Shown here piece after piece: positions 46,363 to 54,997 of a stretch of DNA of 64,000 nucleotides. Below the pieces are notes generated by a model that did not search any database, was not told where the DNA came from, and saw nothing but the letters and a program-made list of their open reading frames with translations. The position numbers and the translations under genes were made by a program. Source of the stretch: an uncultured Aquimarina sp. (GTDB lineage Bacteria > Bacteroidota > Bacteroidia > Flavobacteriales > Flavobacteriaceae); the NCBI GenBank assembly GCA_947502885.1, contig CANNBP010000005.1:186001-250000 (forward strand), in the 5' to 3' direction. Position 1 is the stretch's first letter. Every line of letters begins with the position of its first letter.

Positions 46363-48057
46363 TCAGTTGTTTATTTTTTTCAAAAAGTACGAGGGATAAA
46401 TACCCGTTTTCTTGTGAAAAGCAGTAGTAAATGACTGCGTTGTATTAAAACCAAACTCCTTAGCAATTGCTTTAATAGTATATGATCGTAACAAAGAATC
46501 TTTGGTTAGTTGAGTAACCGCATAATCAATCCTTAGGTTATTGATATATTGCGAAAATGAGGTCTCTTTTTTTGTGTTAATGATTTTGGATAAATAGGCA
46601 CTATTGGTATTTAACTCTTTTGCAAGAGAACTAAGTGTATATTGTCTTTTTATGAATTTTTTTGAATTTTCAAATTTATCAAGTTTCTTAAGTATGGTAT
46701 CTACAACCTCTTCAGGAATATCATTTGCTTGTCTTTTTACTACCTTCTTTGCTATATTACTTGCAGCCTCCTTTTGAACAATACTTTCATTCTGATTTTG
46801 CAATATCGCATTAAACCTCTTTTTATTAATTAAGTTTTTTCTTATCAGATATATTATTCCTCCAAGCAGAAATATTAGGAATGAGATCAAAAGTAAATTG
46901 ATGATTTTTTCTTTTTTCTTTTCTCCTTTAAGCTTTTCAATTAATTTTTCTTTTTCAGAAATCAGTTTTGGGGTCGTATACCCTTCAACAATTTGCTTAC
47001 CCAAATCTTGGGATTGCCTTTTTATTAGGCTATCTGTTGTAAGTAGTTTTTTTATTGTTTCAAGTTGTTTTATGTTATTATCTTCTTTTCGATATCGTTT
47101 AAGTAATAACTCATATGCTTTTCTAGCTTGAACAATAACCTGAGGTTCTTTTTGATATATAGAATCTATTTTTTCTAAATACAATAATGACTTTGATTTT
47201 ATTTGTAAAGAATCATATATAGCGCTAATATGAAAATAATTTATGCATAGTGGTATTTTCTTGTTTGGTATTAAGGAGTTTCCTTTTAACATACTATCCA
47301 AAGCAACCTGATAGTTTTTTTGCAACATCATAGTTCCTCCATATGATAACAAAAAATGTGGGTAAAGATATTTGTCTTTTGTTTCAAGGCTTACTTTGAT
47401 TCCTTTCTCACTATAAAATTCTGCAGAATCTAGTTTATTATTGACTATGTAAGCATTCGCAACTGCAAATAGAGATTTTAAATATTGTCTTTTATATTTT
47501 TTTTGATTTTCACCTTGATCAAAAAAAGTCATATTGTCTTTAAAAATATTAAAAGCATCACCATCTTCGTCTATTTTATTCTTAAGTAAACCTATATAAT
47601 GCCTTATAACCAATTGTTTAAAATCATCTTCTTGTGCTCCATAATGTTTATTAGCTATTAAATAATTTTCTAAAGCTTTAGAATATTTGCCTGAATAATA
47701 AAATTGTATCCCTTTTTGAAGGTACCCCTGCGCAGGGTATTTTTTACCATTTAAGTTCTTAGTAATCTGTATAATGCTATCGGCATAATCTATACCTTTT
47801 ATAGAATGACTATACGCTTCTGAAAGGTTATAATATGCATCTGCAATTTTAAGATTGTCATGCGTTTCTTTTGCTTTTTTTATATATTGATGGGCTAACA
47901 GTTTTTTAAGACTATCATTATTTTCTTTCTTTATTTCCTTCTCAATTTGGGTAAAAGATCGTTCTGATATAATGGTATTCTGCATTCTATTTGGCCAAGA
48001 ATATACCATATTTATAAAAAATAAGGATGGTATTAAATATAACAATACACTTTTCAT
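46363..48057 (-). CDS. TPR-containing membrane AraC-type regulator
   Basis: A 564-aa protein with the start at the ATG at 48057 (the open frame begins with a GTG six codons earlier). It has a signal/anchor (MKSVLLYLIPSLFFINMVYS), a TPR-like array of paired helices over about 60-330 (AYYNLSEAYSHS, KALENYLIANKHYGA, YQVALDSMLKGNSL), a coiled coil, one membrane helix (IINLLLISFLIFLLGGIIYLI) near 390, and a cytoplasmic AraC HTH at the C-terminus (LSSLAKELNTNSAYLSKIINTKKETSF ... TIKAIAKEFGFNTTQSFTTAFHKKTGIYPSYF). This is a one-protein membrane sensor-regulator common in Flavobacteriaceae beside small-peptide genes. It probably controls the 55-aa peptide and/or the NHLM operon. Confidence 0.85.
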   Translation of the reverse strand: MKSVLLYLIPSLFFINMVYSWPNRMQNTIISERSFTQIEKEIKKENNDSLKKLLAHQYIKKAKETHDNLKIADAYYNLSEAYSHSIKGIDYADSIIQITKNLNGKKYPAQGYLQKGIQFYYSGKYSKALENYLIANKHYGAQEDDFKQLVIRHYIGLLKNKIDEDGDAFNIFKDNMTFFDQGENQKKYKRQYLKSLFAVANAYIVNNKLDSAEFYSEKGIKVSLETKDKYLYPHFLLSYGGTMMLQKNYQVALDSMLKGNSLIPNKKIPLCINYFHISAIYDSLQIKSKSLLYLEKIDSIYQKEPQVIVQARKAYELLLKRYRKEDNNIKQLETIKKLLTTDSLIKRQSQDLGKQIVEGYTTPKLISEKEKLIEKLKGEKKKEKIINLLLISFLIFLLGGIIYLIRKNLINKKRFNAILQNQNESIVQKEAASNIAKKVVKRQANDIPEEVVDTILKKLDKFENSKKFIKRQYTLSSLAKELNTNSAYLSKIINTKKETSFSQYINNLRIDYAVTQLTKDSLLRSYTIKAIAKEFGFNTTQSFTTAFHKKTGIYPSYFLKKINN

Positions 48058-48091
48058 ATACTTGGTATCTGTCACTTTACATAAGAAGGCC

Positions 48092-48119
48092 CAAAAGTAG
48101 AAAGATTATTCTAAACCAA
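48092..48119 (-). promoter_or_regulatory. promoter of the TPR-AraC gene
   Basis: On the minus strand TACTTTTG (48099-48092) fits TAnnTTTG, with TTGG at 48119-48116 as a possible -33 element at slightly short spacing. The start codon is about 35 nt downstream. Confidence 0.45.
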
Positions 48120-48350
48120 TCCCATTACTAATAATTTTGTTAAGCTATTTTTCATTAATCATTCCAATGAAATTAACAAAATAATTTAAGTGTATTAACG
48201 GTTTAAAAAGGTACTAATCCTAGATGTGTTACTATTTTCGCATATTTTACATCTTCAATCTTTTTAATATATTCAACAACTTTTTCTTTGACTTAAGATC
48301 TCTATAAAATACTAATATACAATTCATTAAATCGATGAAAAATTGAAGTT

Positions 48351-48385
48351 AAATTTATAAATTCCAACATGAAATTTATAAATCC
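48351..48385. repeat. tandem direct repeat AAATTTATAAATTCC
   Basis: AAATTTATAAATTCCAACAT at 48351-48370 is followed by AAATTTATAAATCC at 48372-48385, a period of 21 nt (two helical turns). It sits just upstream of the -33 box of the rightward promoter, a typical activator position. Confidence 0.6.
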
Positions 48386-48397
48386 TAGCGAATCCTA

Positions 48398-48430
48398 TTT
48401 GCTAACACTTTATTTATGCCCCTACATTTG
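48398..48430 (+). promoter_or_regulatory. promoter of the short AraC regulator
   Basis: TTTG at 48398-48401, 21 nt spacer, TACATTTG at 48423-48430: both boxes and spacing fit the Bacteroidota consensus. The box lies downstream of the ATG at 48416, so translation must start later, at 48443 or 48452. Confidence 0.6.
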
Positions 48431-48442
48431 CCTTATCAAAAC

Positions 48443-49117
48443 ATGAGAAAAATGGAAATTAATAATCAAATAATAGATTGGAATTCCCCAGATGTACTTC
48501 TGCAAATTGTTACTAATATCCAAAACCCTCTTACATCCATTATTAAAGCAAACAATGATCTGGGTCACAAAGAAAAAAATGAAATATCACAAATAGATGC
48601 AGCACATATCATCTTCTCAAATAGTTTAGAAATTTCTAATTTAATTGAAGAAGTAAAAACAGCAATCAAGTTAAAATCGGTACAAATTTCTAGCAGAGAA
48701 CAGCCTGTTATATTTAAAATATATGATGTAAATCCTAATGTAAAATCTCTTTGTAAAGAAGAAATTATATCAACAAAAATCTCTAAATCAGATCAACATT
48801 GGTTATTAAATTTTGAAGAAGAGGTTTTTAAGCACATAAAGAGTAATCAGTTAAATCTATATGACCTCTCTTTTTGTATGGCAATAAGTGAACGACAATT
48901 ACATAGGAAAATCAAAAACCTTTTACATCTTACACCTAATAAGTACATACGAATTCTTAAACTACACAAAGCAAAGGAATTAATTGACCAATATATTTAT
49001 GATACAGTCTCAGAAGTATCATACGCTGTAGGGTATTATGATACTCATTATTTTTCGAAACTGTTTTATCAACAATATCATAGAACACCTAATGAATTTT
49101 TATCAGCCAAAAGATAA
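48443..49117 (+). CDS. AraC-type regulator with degenerate HisKA-like N-terminus
   Basis: A 224-aa protein (221 aa if the ATG at 48452 is used). The upstream ATG at 48416 lies inside the promoter and is rejected. Residues about 15-90 (LLQIVTNIQNPLTSIIKANNDLG...ISNLIEEVKTAI) resemble the dimerisation helices of a histidine kinase, but the phospho-His is replaced (TNIQNPLT instead of SHE.RTPL). The C-terminal AraC HTH is intact: NLYDLSFCMAISERQLHRKIKNLLHLTPNKYIRILKLHKAKELI...VSEVSYAVGYYDTHYFSKLFYQQYHRTPNEF. It looks like a relic of a hybrid two-component protein. Placed directly before the NHLM export operon, it is the likely regulator. Confidence 0.8.
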   Translation: MRKMEINNQIIDWNSPDVLLQIVTNIQNPLTSIIKANNDLGHKEKNEISQIDAAHIIFSNSLEISNLIEEVKTAIKLKSVQISSREQPVIFKIYDVNPNVKSLCKEEIISTKISKSDQHWLLNFEEEVFKHIKSNQLNLYDLSFCMAISERQLHRKIKNLLHLTPNKYIRILKLHKAKELIDQYIYDTVSEVSYAVGYYDTHYFSKLFYQQYHRTPNEFLSAKR

Positions 49118-49200
49118 GCAATCTATATCACTAGGGGTTTATATTCTCTTTTTTTAGGTTAAACATTTATAATGAATAGATTTACCCCAAGTGTTGCTAG

Positions 49201-49236
49201 AGACTGTTCAAAAAAATATCTTGAGCAGTCTTTTCT
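49201..49236 (+). terminator. terminator after the AraC regulator
   Basis: AGACTGTTCA (49201-49210) pairs with TGAGCAGTCT (49222-49231) with one G-U pair, followed by TTTTCT. It separates the regulator from the export operon. Confidence 0.7.
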
Positions 49237-49263
49237 ATTCTTAATTAAGTCATCCTACTATAA

Positions 49264-49320
49264 TTGACAGTTCTCCAAGAGTTATTGTCAGTTTTGGATT
49301 AAAAACCAATCATATTTTAG
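49264..49320 (+). promoter_or_regulatory. promoter of the NHLM export operon with TTGTCAG repeats
   Basis: TTGACAG at 49264 and TTGTCAG at 49285 are 21 nt apart. Downstream, TTTTGG near 49292-49297 and TATTTTAG at 49313 can form the -33 and -7 boxes. The same 21-nt arrangement occurs before the precursor genes at 59229 and 61784. Confidence 0.55.
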
Positions 49321-49364
49321 CCTCATATATATCATAACTCAACAATCAACCTAAATACATTAAT

Positions 49365-49877
49365 ATGAAAAAAGTGCTTTTTTTATTAGGTCATCTTACA
49401 GATATGGATATTGAATGGATGATCCAAAATGGAAGTAAAAAAAGTTTGATCTATAAAGATGAACTTATAAATAAGGGAGCAGATATAGAGAACATTTATA
49501 TCATTCTATCGGGTCAACTTAACATATTAGATAATAATCAAAAAATAGCCTCAATAGGCCCCGGAGAAATTGTGGGTGAGATGTCGTTCTTAGAATCCCG
49601 TCCTCCCTCTGTATCTGTTATTGCATCAGAATCTAGCGTTGTATATAGCATTTCTCGAGAATTGATGAATAAGAAATTAGATACGGATATAGAATTTAGA
49701 TCTAACTTCTATTATTCTCTAGCTTTATTTCTGTCCAATAGATTGCGTAAAACAACCAACCAACTAGGATATGAATCTGATGAAGAAGCAGATGTAATTG
49801 ACATTAATGTTCTAGATGGCATTGCACAGGCAGGTGCTCGATTTAATCAAATCTTAAATAAGTTTTCAGAAGTATAA
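49365..49877 (+). CDS. cyclic-nucleotide-binding domain protein
   Basis: A 170-aa protein consisting of one CNB domain: KSLIYKDELINKGADIENIYIILSGQL, then the phosphate-binding cassette GEIVGEMSFLESRPPSVSVIA, where the Glu and Arg that contact a cyclic nucleotide are both present. The C-terminal helix (FYYSLALFLSNRLRKTTNQLGY) follows, but there is no HTH, so it is not a CRP-type DNA-binding protein. It is the first gene of the export operon, 13 nt before tolC. CNB proteins are frequent partners of NHLM exporters. It probably senses the product of the cyclase at 59602. Confidence 0.85.
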   Translation: MKKVLFLLGHLTDMDIEWMIQNGSKKSLIYKDELINKGADIENIYIILSGQLNILDNNQKIASIGPGEIVGEMSFLESRPPSVSVIASESSVVYSISRELMNKKLDTDIEFRSNFYYSLALFLSNRLRKTTNQLGYESDEEADVIDINVLDGIAQAGARFNQILNKFSEV

Positions 49878-49890
49878 TTAAAGAATACTA

Positions 49891-51471
49891 ATGGGGTACA
49901 AAGTTCATTTTTACAACATAATACTTTTATGTTCATTTACGACTTATGGGCAATCACTTATCCAATGTAACCTTAGAAAAATGTCAATACTAACCATTAA
50001 TAAAAACCCTGTTATACAAAGTAGTGAATTACAAATCAAATCTGCAAAAGGAGACTTACAAATACAACGTGGTACATTTGATTATCGATTATCTTCAAAA
50101 TTTTCATTGAGCAATACCAAATCAAATCTCTTTCCTGCAGACCCTCGAAACAATCTTTTTCAAGATGATTTCATAAGAAAAGATATCGCTGATTTTTCTC
50201 TTGGATTGCAACGAAAGTTCCGCTCAGGATTGACAGCAACATTAAATGTTGATTATGGGCAAATTTCGGATAATTTTCCAGTTAATCGATTTAACCAAAA
50301 TGTAGGAAGGTTTATATCAGATTACAACATCTCTTCTACATTTTCCCTTACCCAGCCTCTAATCAAGGGAAGAGGTTATAAAATAACAACAGCATTAGAA
50401 AAATCTTCTGCTTTACAAATTGAGAATACTAGGTATAATTTTGAGTTAAAGAGTACCTATGAACTACTTCAAATGGGAGTTGCCTACTGGCAATATTTAG
50501 GAGCCCACAATAGTCTTATTATTTTTCAAGAAAACGAAAAACGTGTTAATAATGTGCTCAAAATCACACATGAATTGGTAAAAGCAGACAAAAAACCAGT
50601 TGGAGATTTGGTCCAGATACAAGCAGATTTGACTAATCAAGAAAGGCTTACTAAAGTTGCTGAACAAAATCTACACAATGCTCGCTTAAATTTAGGAAGA
50701 ATCATAGGGCTTAACGAAACTGAAAGTAAACAATTAGGTTTTCCTGAGAATAAATTCCCAACTATTTCAGAATCGGGATTTAATCAAGCATTAGATGTAA
50801 ATACCATGATTACTATTGCAAAAAAAAACAGGAGAGACATTCAAATATCTAAAAAAAACCAAGAAGCTCTGGAGCTTCAACTTAATCTAGCATCGAACAA
50901 TCTTAAACCTCAACTTGACTTAACGGGTTTTGCTTCCTATGGAGACACAAATATGGGAAATGGATTAGAACCTGTATTTTCTATGTTAAGTAATAAAGAA
51001 GGACAAAATTACACTATAGGAATGCGATTGAATCTTTCTTTTTCAATTAAAAATAATTTCGCAAAAGGAGTTTTTCTTCAAAACAAAACTGCTATAAAAG
51101 ATCAACAAATCACCTATCAGAACCTTAAAAGAAATATAGATATCAATGTTAATATCGCCTTCAACAATTTAAAAAACACGATTTCCATACTTCAAAAATC
51201 TGCTGAAGCACTAGAACAGTACCAAAAAGTATTTGATAATGAACAAATAAAGTTTCAAAATGGACTTAGTACTTTGTTAAATCTAATATTATTTCAAGAA
51301 CGCTTAACATTTGCTCAACAAGATTATTTACAATCTCAGCAACAGTTCGCAATAGCAATTATTAATCTTCGGTATGAAACAGGAACTCTTATCCCATTAA
51401 AACAAAACATCATTTCTTCCTCAATAAATCCAGATATATATTATAGCATTCCAAATTTTACCAATCATTAA
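49891..51471 (+). CDS. TolC-family outer-membrane efflux protein
   Basis: A 526-aa protein with a signal peptide (MGYKVHFYNIILLCSFTTYGQ). Two TolC repeats are seen: the first around ATALEKSSALQIENTRYNFELKSTYELLQMGVAYWQYLGAHN, the second around QNLKRNIDINVNIAFNNLKNTISIL...FDNEQIKFQNGLSTLLNLILFQERLTFAQQDYLQSQQQFAIAIINLRYETG. It forms the outer-membrane channel for the exporter. It lies 15 nt before the HlyD gene. Confidence 0.88.
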   Translation: MGYKVHFYNIILLCSFTTYGQSLIQCNLRKMSILTINKNPVIQSSELQIKSAKGDLQIQRGTFDYRLSSKFSLSNTKSNLFPADPRNNLFQDDFIRKDIADFSLGLQRKFRSGLTATLNVDYGQISDNFPVNRFNQNVGRFISDYNISSTFSLTQPLIKGRGYKITTALEKSSALQIENTRYNFELKSTYELLQMGVAYWQYLGAHNSLIIFQENEKRVNNVLKITHELVKADKKPVGDLVQIQADLTNQERLTKVAEQNLHNARLNLGRIIGLNETESKQLGFPENKFPTISESGFNQALDVNTMITIAKKNRRDIQISKKNQEALELQLNLASNNLKPQLDLTGFASYGDTNMGNGLEPVFSMLSNKEGQNYTIGMRLNLSFSIKNNFAKGVFLQNKTAIKDQQITYQNLKRNIDINVNIAFNNLKNTISILQKSAEALEQYQKVFDNEQIKFQNGLSTLLNLILFQERLTFAQQDYLQSQQQFAIAIINLRYETGTLIPLKQNIISSSINPDIYYSIPNFTNH

Positions 51472-51486
51472 CATAAGCACATAATT

Positions 51487-52749
51487 ATGGCAGCAGAGTT
51501 TTTTAGAAAAGCGGCATTAGAGAAGCTATCAACACCTGAAAAATTAGATCAATTGATCAAAATTACTGGTTCTAAAGCATGGATTTCACTAGTAACCATT
51601 GCAATCGTTTTGGCTACAGGGATAGGATGGGCATTTATGGGAAATATAAAAACCAAACTCAATGTAACTGGAGTACTTTTGGGAGGAACAATTCATGAAG
51701 TTGTTTCTACATCTCAAGGACAACTTATAAACTTAAAAGTAACACTAGGAAATACTGTACAAGAAGGAGATATCATTGCTGTTATTGAACAACCAGAATT
51801 ACTCCAACAACTCGAAGAAACAAAAGCTTTAATACAAGAGCGAAAACACGAATTAAAACAACTTCTATCTTATGGTAATCAAGATATAAGATTGCAAGGA
51901 GAATTTATAAGTCAACAACGTACTAGTATCGATTTACAAATAGAAACCAATAAAAAGAATCTGATCTTTTTAAAAAATCAACTTAGAACTGAAAATGAAC
52001 TTTTAAAACAAGGACTTATTACAAGATCACAGGTAGTCAATACAGAACAACAAATAGAAAACTCTAGAAATTCTATTGAAACCTTAAAAACGCAAAAAGT
52101 GCAGACATCAAGTCAAAAACTAAACCTTGATTTTGATTTGGAACAAAAAATTAACATTAAGAAACAACGTATTGCCGAAGCAGAAAGAAGACATGAACAC
52201 TTAAAGCAACGTTATGAAATACAAACCAATATTAAAAGTCCATATGATGGTCGTGTTGTGGAGTTACTAACAGATGCTGGGATTATGGTAACACAAGGAT
52301 CACCATTATTCAAATTAAAACATCAAAATCATGCTACTAGAGACAAATTACATGGTGTTCTTTATATACCATCACAGGATGGAAAAAAAATTAAAGTTGG
52401 TATGGAAGCTCTTATTGTTCCTTCTACTGTACAACCTCAAGAATATGGTTTCATAAAAGGAAAAGTAACTTATGTTTCTGATTTTCCTGTCACCCAAAAG
52501 GGAATGATGACTTCTGTAAAAAATGATCAATTAGTTAAAGGACTTTTATCTATGGGAGCGCTTTTTGAAGTGTATGTAGAATTTGAAAAAGATATAACAT
52601 CTCATAGCGGTTTCAAGTGGACTTCTGCAAAAGGACCTGATATTATTATTAATGAAGGTACTTCATGTATGGGTAAAATTACAGTTAAAACAGAGCCACC
52701 GGTTACCATTGTGGTTCCTGCATTAAAGAAATTCTTTGATTTATACTAA
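51487..52749 (+). CDS. NHLM-type secretion protein, HlyD family
   Basis: A 420-aa periplasmic adaptor. One membrane helix is near residues 30-50 (AWISLVTIAIVLATGIGWAFMG), then a lipoyl half-motif (GTIHEVVSTSQGQLINLKVTLGNTVQEGDIIAVIEQPELLQQL), a long coiled coil (about 100-250) and the second half (IKSPYDGRVVELLTDAGIMVTQGSPLFKL). It links the inner-membrane ABC pair to TolC. The C-terminal beta domain ends in KTEPPVTIVVPALKKFFDLY. The length and order fit the NHLM HlyD family described for nitrile-hydratase-leader systems. Confidence 0.87.
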   Translation: MAAEFFRKAALEKLSTPEKLDQLIKITGSKAWISLVTIAIVLATGIGWAFMGNIKTKLNVTGVLLGGTIHEVVSTSQGQLINLKVTLGNTVQEGDIIAVIEQPELLQQLEETKALIQERKHELKQLLSYGNQDIRLQGEFISQQRTSIDLQIETNKKNLIFLKNQLRTENELLKQGLITRSQVVNTEQQIENSRNSIETLKTQKVQTSSQKLNLDFDLEQKINIKKQRIAEAERRHEHLKQRYEIQTNIKSPYDGRVVELLTDAGIMVTQGSPLFKLKHQNHATRDKLHGVLYIPSQDGKKIKVGMEALIVPSTVQPQEYGFIKGKVTYVSDFPVTQKGMMTSVKNDQLVKGLLSMGALFEVYVEFEKDITSHSGFKWTSAKGPDIIINEGTSCMGKITVKTEPPVTIVVPALKKFFDLY

Positions 52750-52762
52750 ACCGACATTCACA

Positions 52763-54997
52763 ATGCAGAAAAAGGCTCGAACAATATCAAAACTGGCACA
52801 ACCAGTAAAAACCCCAACTGTTTTGCAAATGGAAGGGGTAGAATGTGGAGCTGCTGCTCTTAGTATTATACTGGGTTATCATGGCAAATTTATACCTCTA
52901 GAAAAGTTAAGGATAGTTTGTGGCGTATCAAGAGACGGACTCAAGGCTACTAATATTCTAAAAGCAGCAAGAGAATTTGGACTCAAAGCAAAAGGGTATT
53001 CTAAATCAATTGAAAAACTTAAGCAATTACAAATGCCTGCCATCGTATTCTGGAATTTTAATCACTTTCTGGTATTAGAAGGATTTACCAAAAATAAAGT
53101 GTATGTAAGTGATCCCGCTCAAGGAAGATATCATATAAGTCATCAAGAATTTGATGATGCTTTTACCGGAGTTGTAATGACATTTGAACCCGATAAAAAT
53201 TTTGAAAAAGGAAATGAAAAAAAAGGCTTACTATCTTCTTTAGCATCTAGAATATCTAACTCTAAAATTAGTTTAACTTATATTGTCTTAGCTAGTTTAT
53301 TTTTGGTAATTCCTGGGTTGATAATACCATCTTTTACTACAATTTTTATTGACAAATACTTAATTAATGGAACCTCAGGGTTTGTTATGCCGCTACTTCT
53401 GGTCATGAGCGGCATTTTAATAATAAATGCTTCATTAGTGTACCTCCAACAACACTATTTATTAAGATTAGAAACCAAACTAGCGCTTACTACATCAAGT
53501 AAATTTTTATGGCATATTTTTCACTTACCAATTGCTTTTTTTTCACAAAGATATAGTGGGGAAATAGCAAATAGAGTATCTCTTAATGATAAAGTTTCTC
53601 GATTACTTAGTGGTGACCTCGCCAACGCAGCATTAAACATAATAGTGGTAATTTTCTATGCACTATTAATGTTCTCTTATGATGTGATTTTAACAATCAT
53701 AGGTGTTGTTATGGCTGCTATAAACATCCTAGCTTTACAATATGTTTCTCGTTCTCGTAAAGATGGAAATAGACGTATGATCAATGAAAATGGAAAATTA
53801 TTAGGAACCACTACTTCTGGAATAAGTATGATCGAAACTCTAAAAGCTTCGGGAAGAGAAAGTGACTTTTTTACTACCTGGACGGGGTATTTAGCTAAAG
53901 TTATGAATGCGCAACAAGAATTAGGGTGGCTTACTACAAAGTTAAATATCATTCCTCCTTTACTTATGTCATTTACAACCACAATTATTATGGGTTTTGG
54001 TGCAGTACGTGTTATGGATGGGCAAATGACATTAGGAATGCTAGTCGCATTTTTATATTTAATGAACAATTTTATGCGCCCGGTTAACCAACTTGTATCC
54101 GTAGGAAGTTTACTTCAAGAAACCGAAGGTGATATGGGAAGAATTGACGATGTATTAAATTATGAAACCTCTAACGAGTTCAAAACTGAAGCTACAAACA
54201 CAACATTAGATTGTAACAACAGGACAAAGAGCAAGAAAACCTCCTCTACTGTAAACAAATTTTCTTTGGTTGATAAACTTACCGGTCATTTTGAAATGAA
54301 AAACATCTCATTTGGTTACAACACTACAATGCCTGCTTTAATTGAAGATTTCAATTTAAAGTTAAAACCAGGAAGTAGAGTGGCATTGGTTGGAGGTTCA
54401 GGAAGTGGAAAATCTACCATTGCTAAATTAGTATCTGGTCTATATGAGCCATGGAAAGGAGATATTTTATTTGATAACAGAGTAAGAAAAGAAATACCTA
54501 GATATATTCTTACCGAATCTATAGCAGTAATTGATCAAGAAGTCCTAATGTTCAAAGGCACTGTTCAAGAAAATATTTCCTTTTGGGATCACAAGATTCC
54601 TGAAAACGACATCATACAATCGGCAAGAGATGCCGTCATTCATGATGTTATTGCCTCTAGAACAAATGCATATGAGAGTGATGTAATGGAGCGTGGATCT
54701 AATTTTAGTGGTGGACAACGTCAACGCCTAGAAATAGCAAGGGCTCTAGCTCTCAACCCTTCAATTTTGGTCATGGATGAAGCAACAAGTGCATTAGATC
54801 CAAAATCAGAAAAGATGGTAATGGATAATATTAAAAAAAGAGGTTGTACTTGTTTAATAGTAGCTCATCGACTAAGTACCATCCTTGATTGTGATGAAAT
54901 TATTGTACTACAATATGGTAAAATCGTAGAAAGAGGGTCTCATAAAGAACTTTTAGAGATGAACGGAGTGTACACAAAATTAATCGATGCAAAGTAA
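52763..54997 (+). CDS. NHLM ABC transporter with C39 leader peptidase
   Basis: A 744-aa protein with the start at the ATG at 52763; the longer frame from a TTG overlaps the HlyD stop. The N-terminal C39 peptidase has Gln22, Cys28 (MEGVECGAAALS), His101 (NHFLVLEGF) and Asp117 (VSDPAQGR), all catalytic positions intact. About six membrane helices span roughly 165-440. The nucleotide-binding domain has Walker A VGGSGSGKST, signature FSGGQRQRLEIARAL, Walker B LVMDEATSALD and the H-loop AHRLST. It should cut precursors after the Gly-Gly motif during export. Its 3' end overlaps the next ABC gene by 11 nt. Confidence 0.93.
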   Translation: MQKKARTISKLAQPVKTPTVLQMEGVECGAAALSIILGYHGKFIPLEKLRIVCGVSRDGLKATNILKAAREFGLKAKGYSKSIEKLKQLQMPAIVFWNFNHFLVLEGFTKNKVYVSDPAQGRYHISHQEFDDAFTGVVMTFEPDKNFEKGNEKKGLLSSLASRISNSKISLTYIVLASLFLVIPGLIIPSFTTIFIDKYLINGTSGFVMPLLLVMSGILIINASLVYLQQHYLLRLETKLALTTSSKFLWHIFHLPIAFFSQRYSGEIANRVSLNDKVSRLLSGDLANAALNIIVVIFYALLMFSYDVILTIIGVVMAAINILALQYVSRSRKDGNRRMINENGKLLGTTTSGISMIETLKASGRESDFFTTWTGYLAKVMNAQQELGWLTTKLNIIPPLLMSFTTTIIMGFGAVRVMDGQMTLGMLVAFLYLMNNFMRPVNQLVSVGSLLQETEGDMGRIDDVLNYETSNEFKTEATNTTLDCNNRTKSKKTSSTVNKFSLVDKLTGHFEMKNISFGYNTTMPALIEDFNLKLKPGSRVALVGGSGSGKSTIAKLVSGLYEPWKGDILFDNRVRKEIPRYILTESIAVIDQEVLMFKGTVQENISFWDHKIPENDIIQSARDAVIHDVIASRTNAYESDVMERGSNFSGGQRQRLEIARALALNPSILVMDEATSALDPKSEKMVMDNIKKRGCTCLIVAHRLSTILDCDEIIVLQYGKIVERGSHKELLEMNGVYTKLIDAK

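Larger units (their letters stand above)
48058..48442. other. divergent regulatory region between two AraC-type genes
   Basis: About 385 bases without a gene. It holds the promoters listed at 48092-48119 (leftward) and 48398-48430 (rightward) and a direct repeat of AAATTTATAAAT at 48351 and 48372. Confidence 0.65.

Noticed and set aside
48416..48442. Upstream ATG for the AraC regulator
   Set aside because: A consensus -7 box (TACATTTG at 48423) lies downstream of it, so the transcript probably starts after this ATG.
49171..49266. 31-aa frame between the AraC regulator and the CNB gene
   Set aside because: It spans the regulator's terminator hairpin and shows no leader-like or conserved pattern.
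52736..52762. Upstream TTG start for the C39 ABC transporter
   Set aside because: It overlaps the HlyD stop and adds nine residues not typical of the C39 N-terminus; the ATG at 52763 is better placed.
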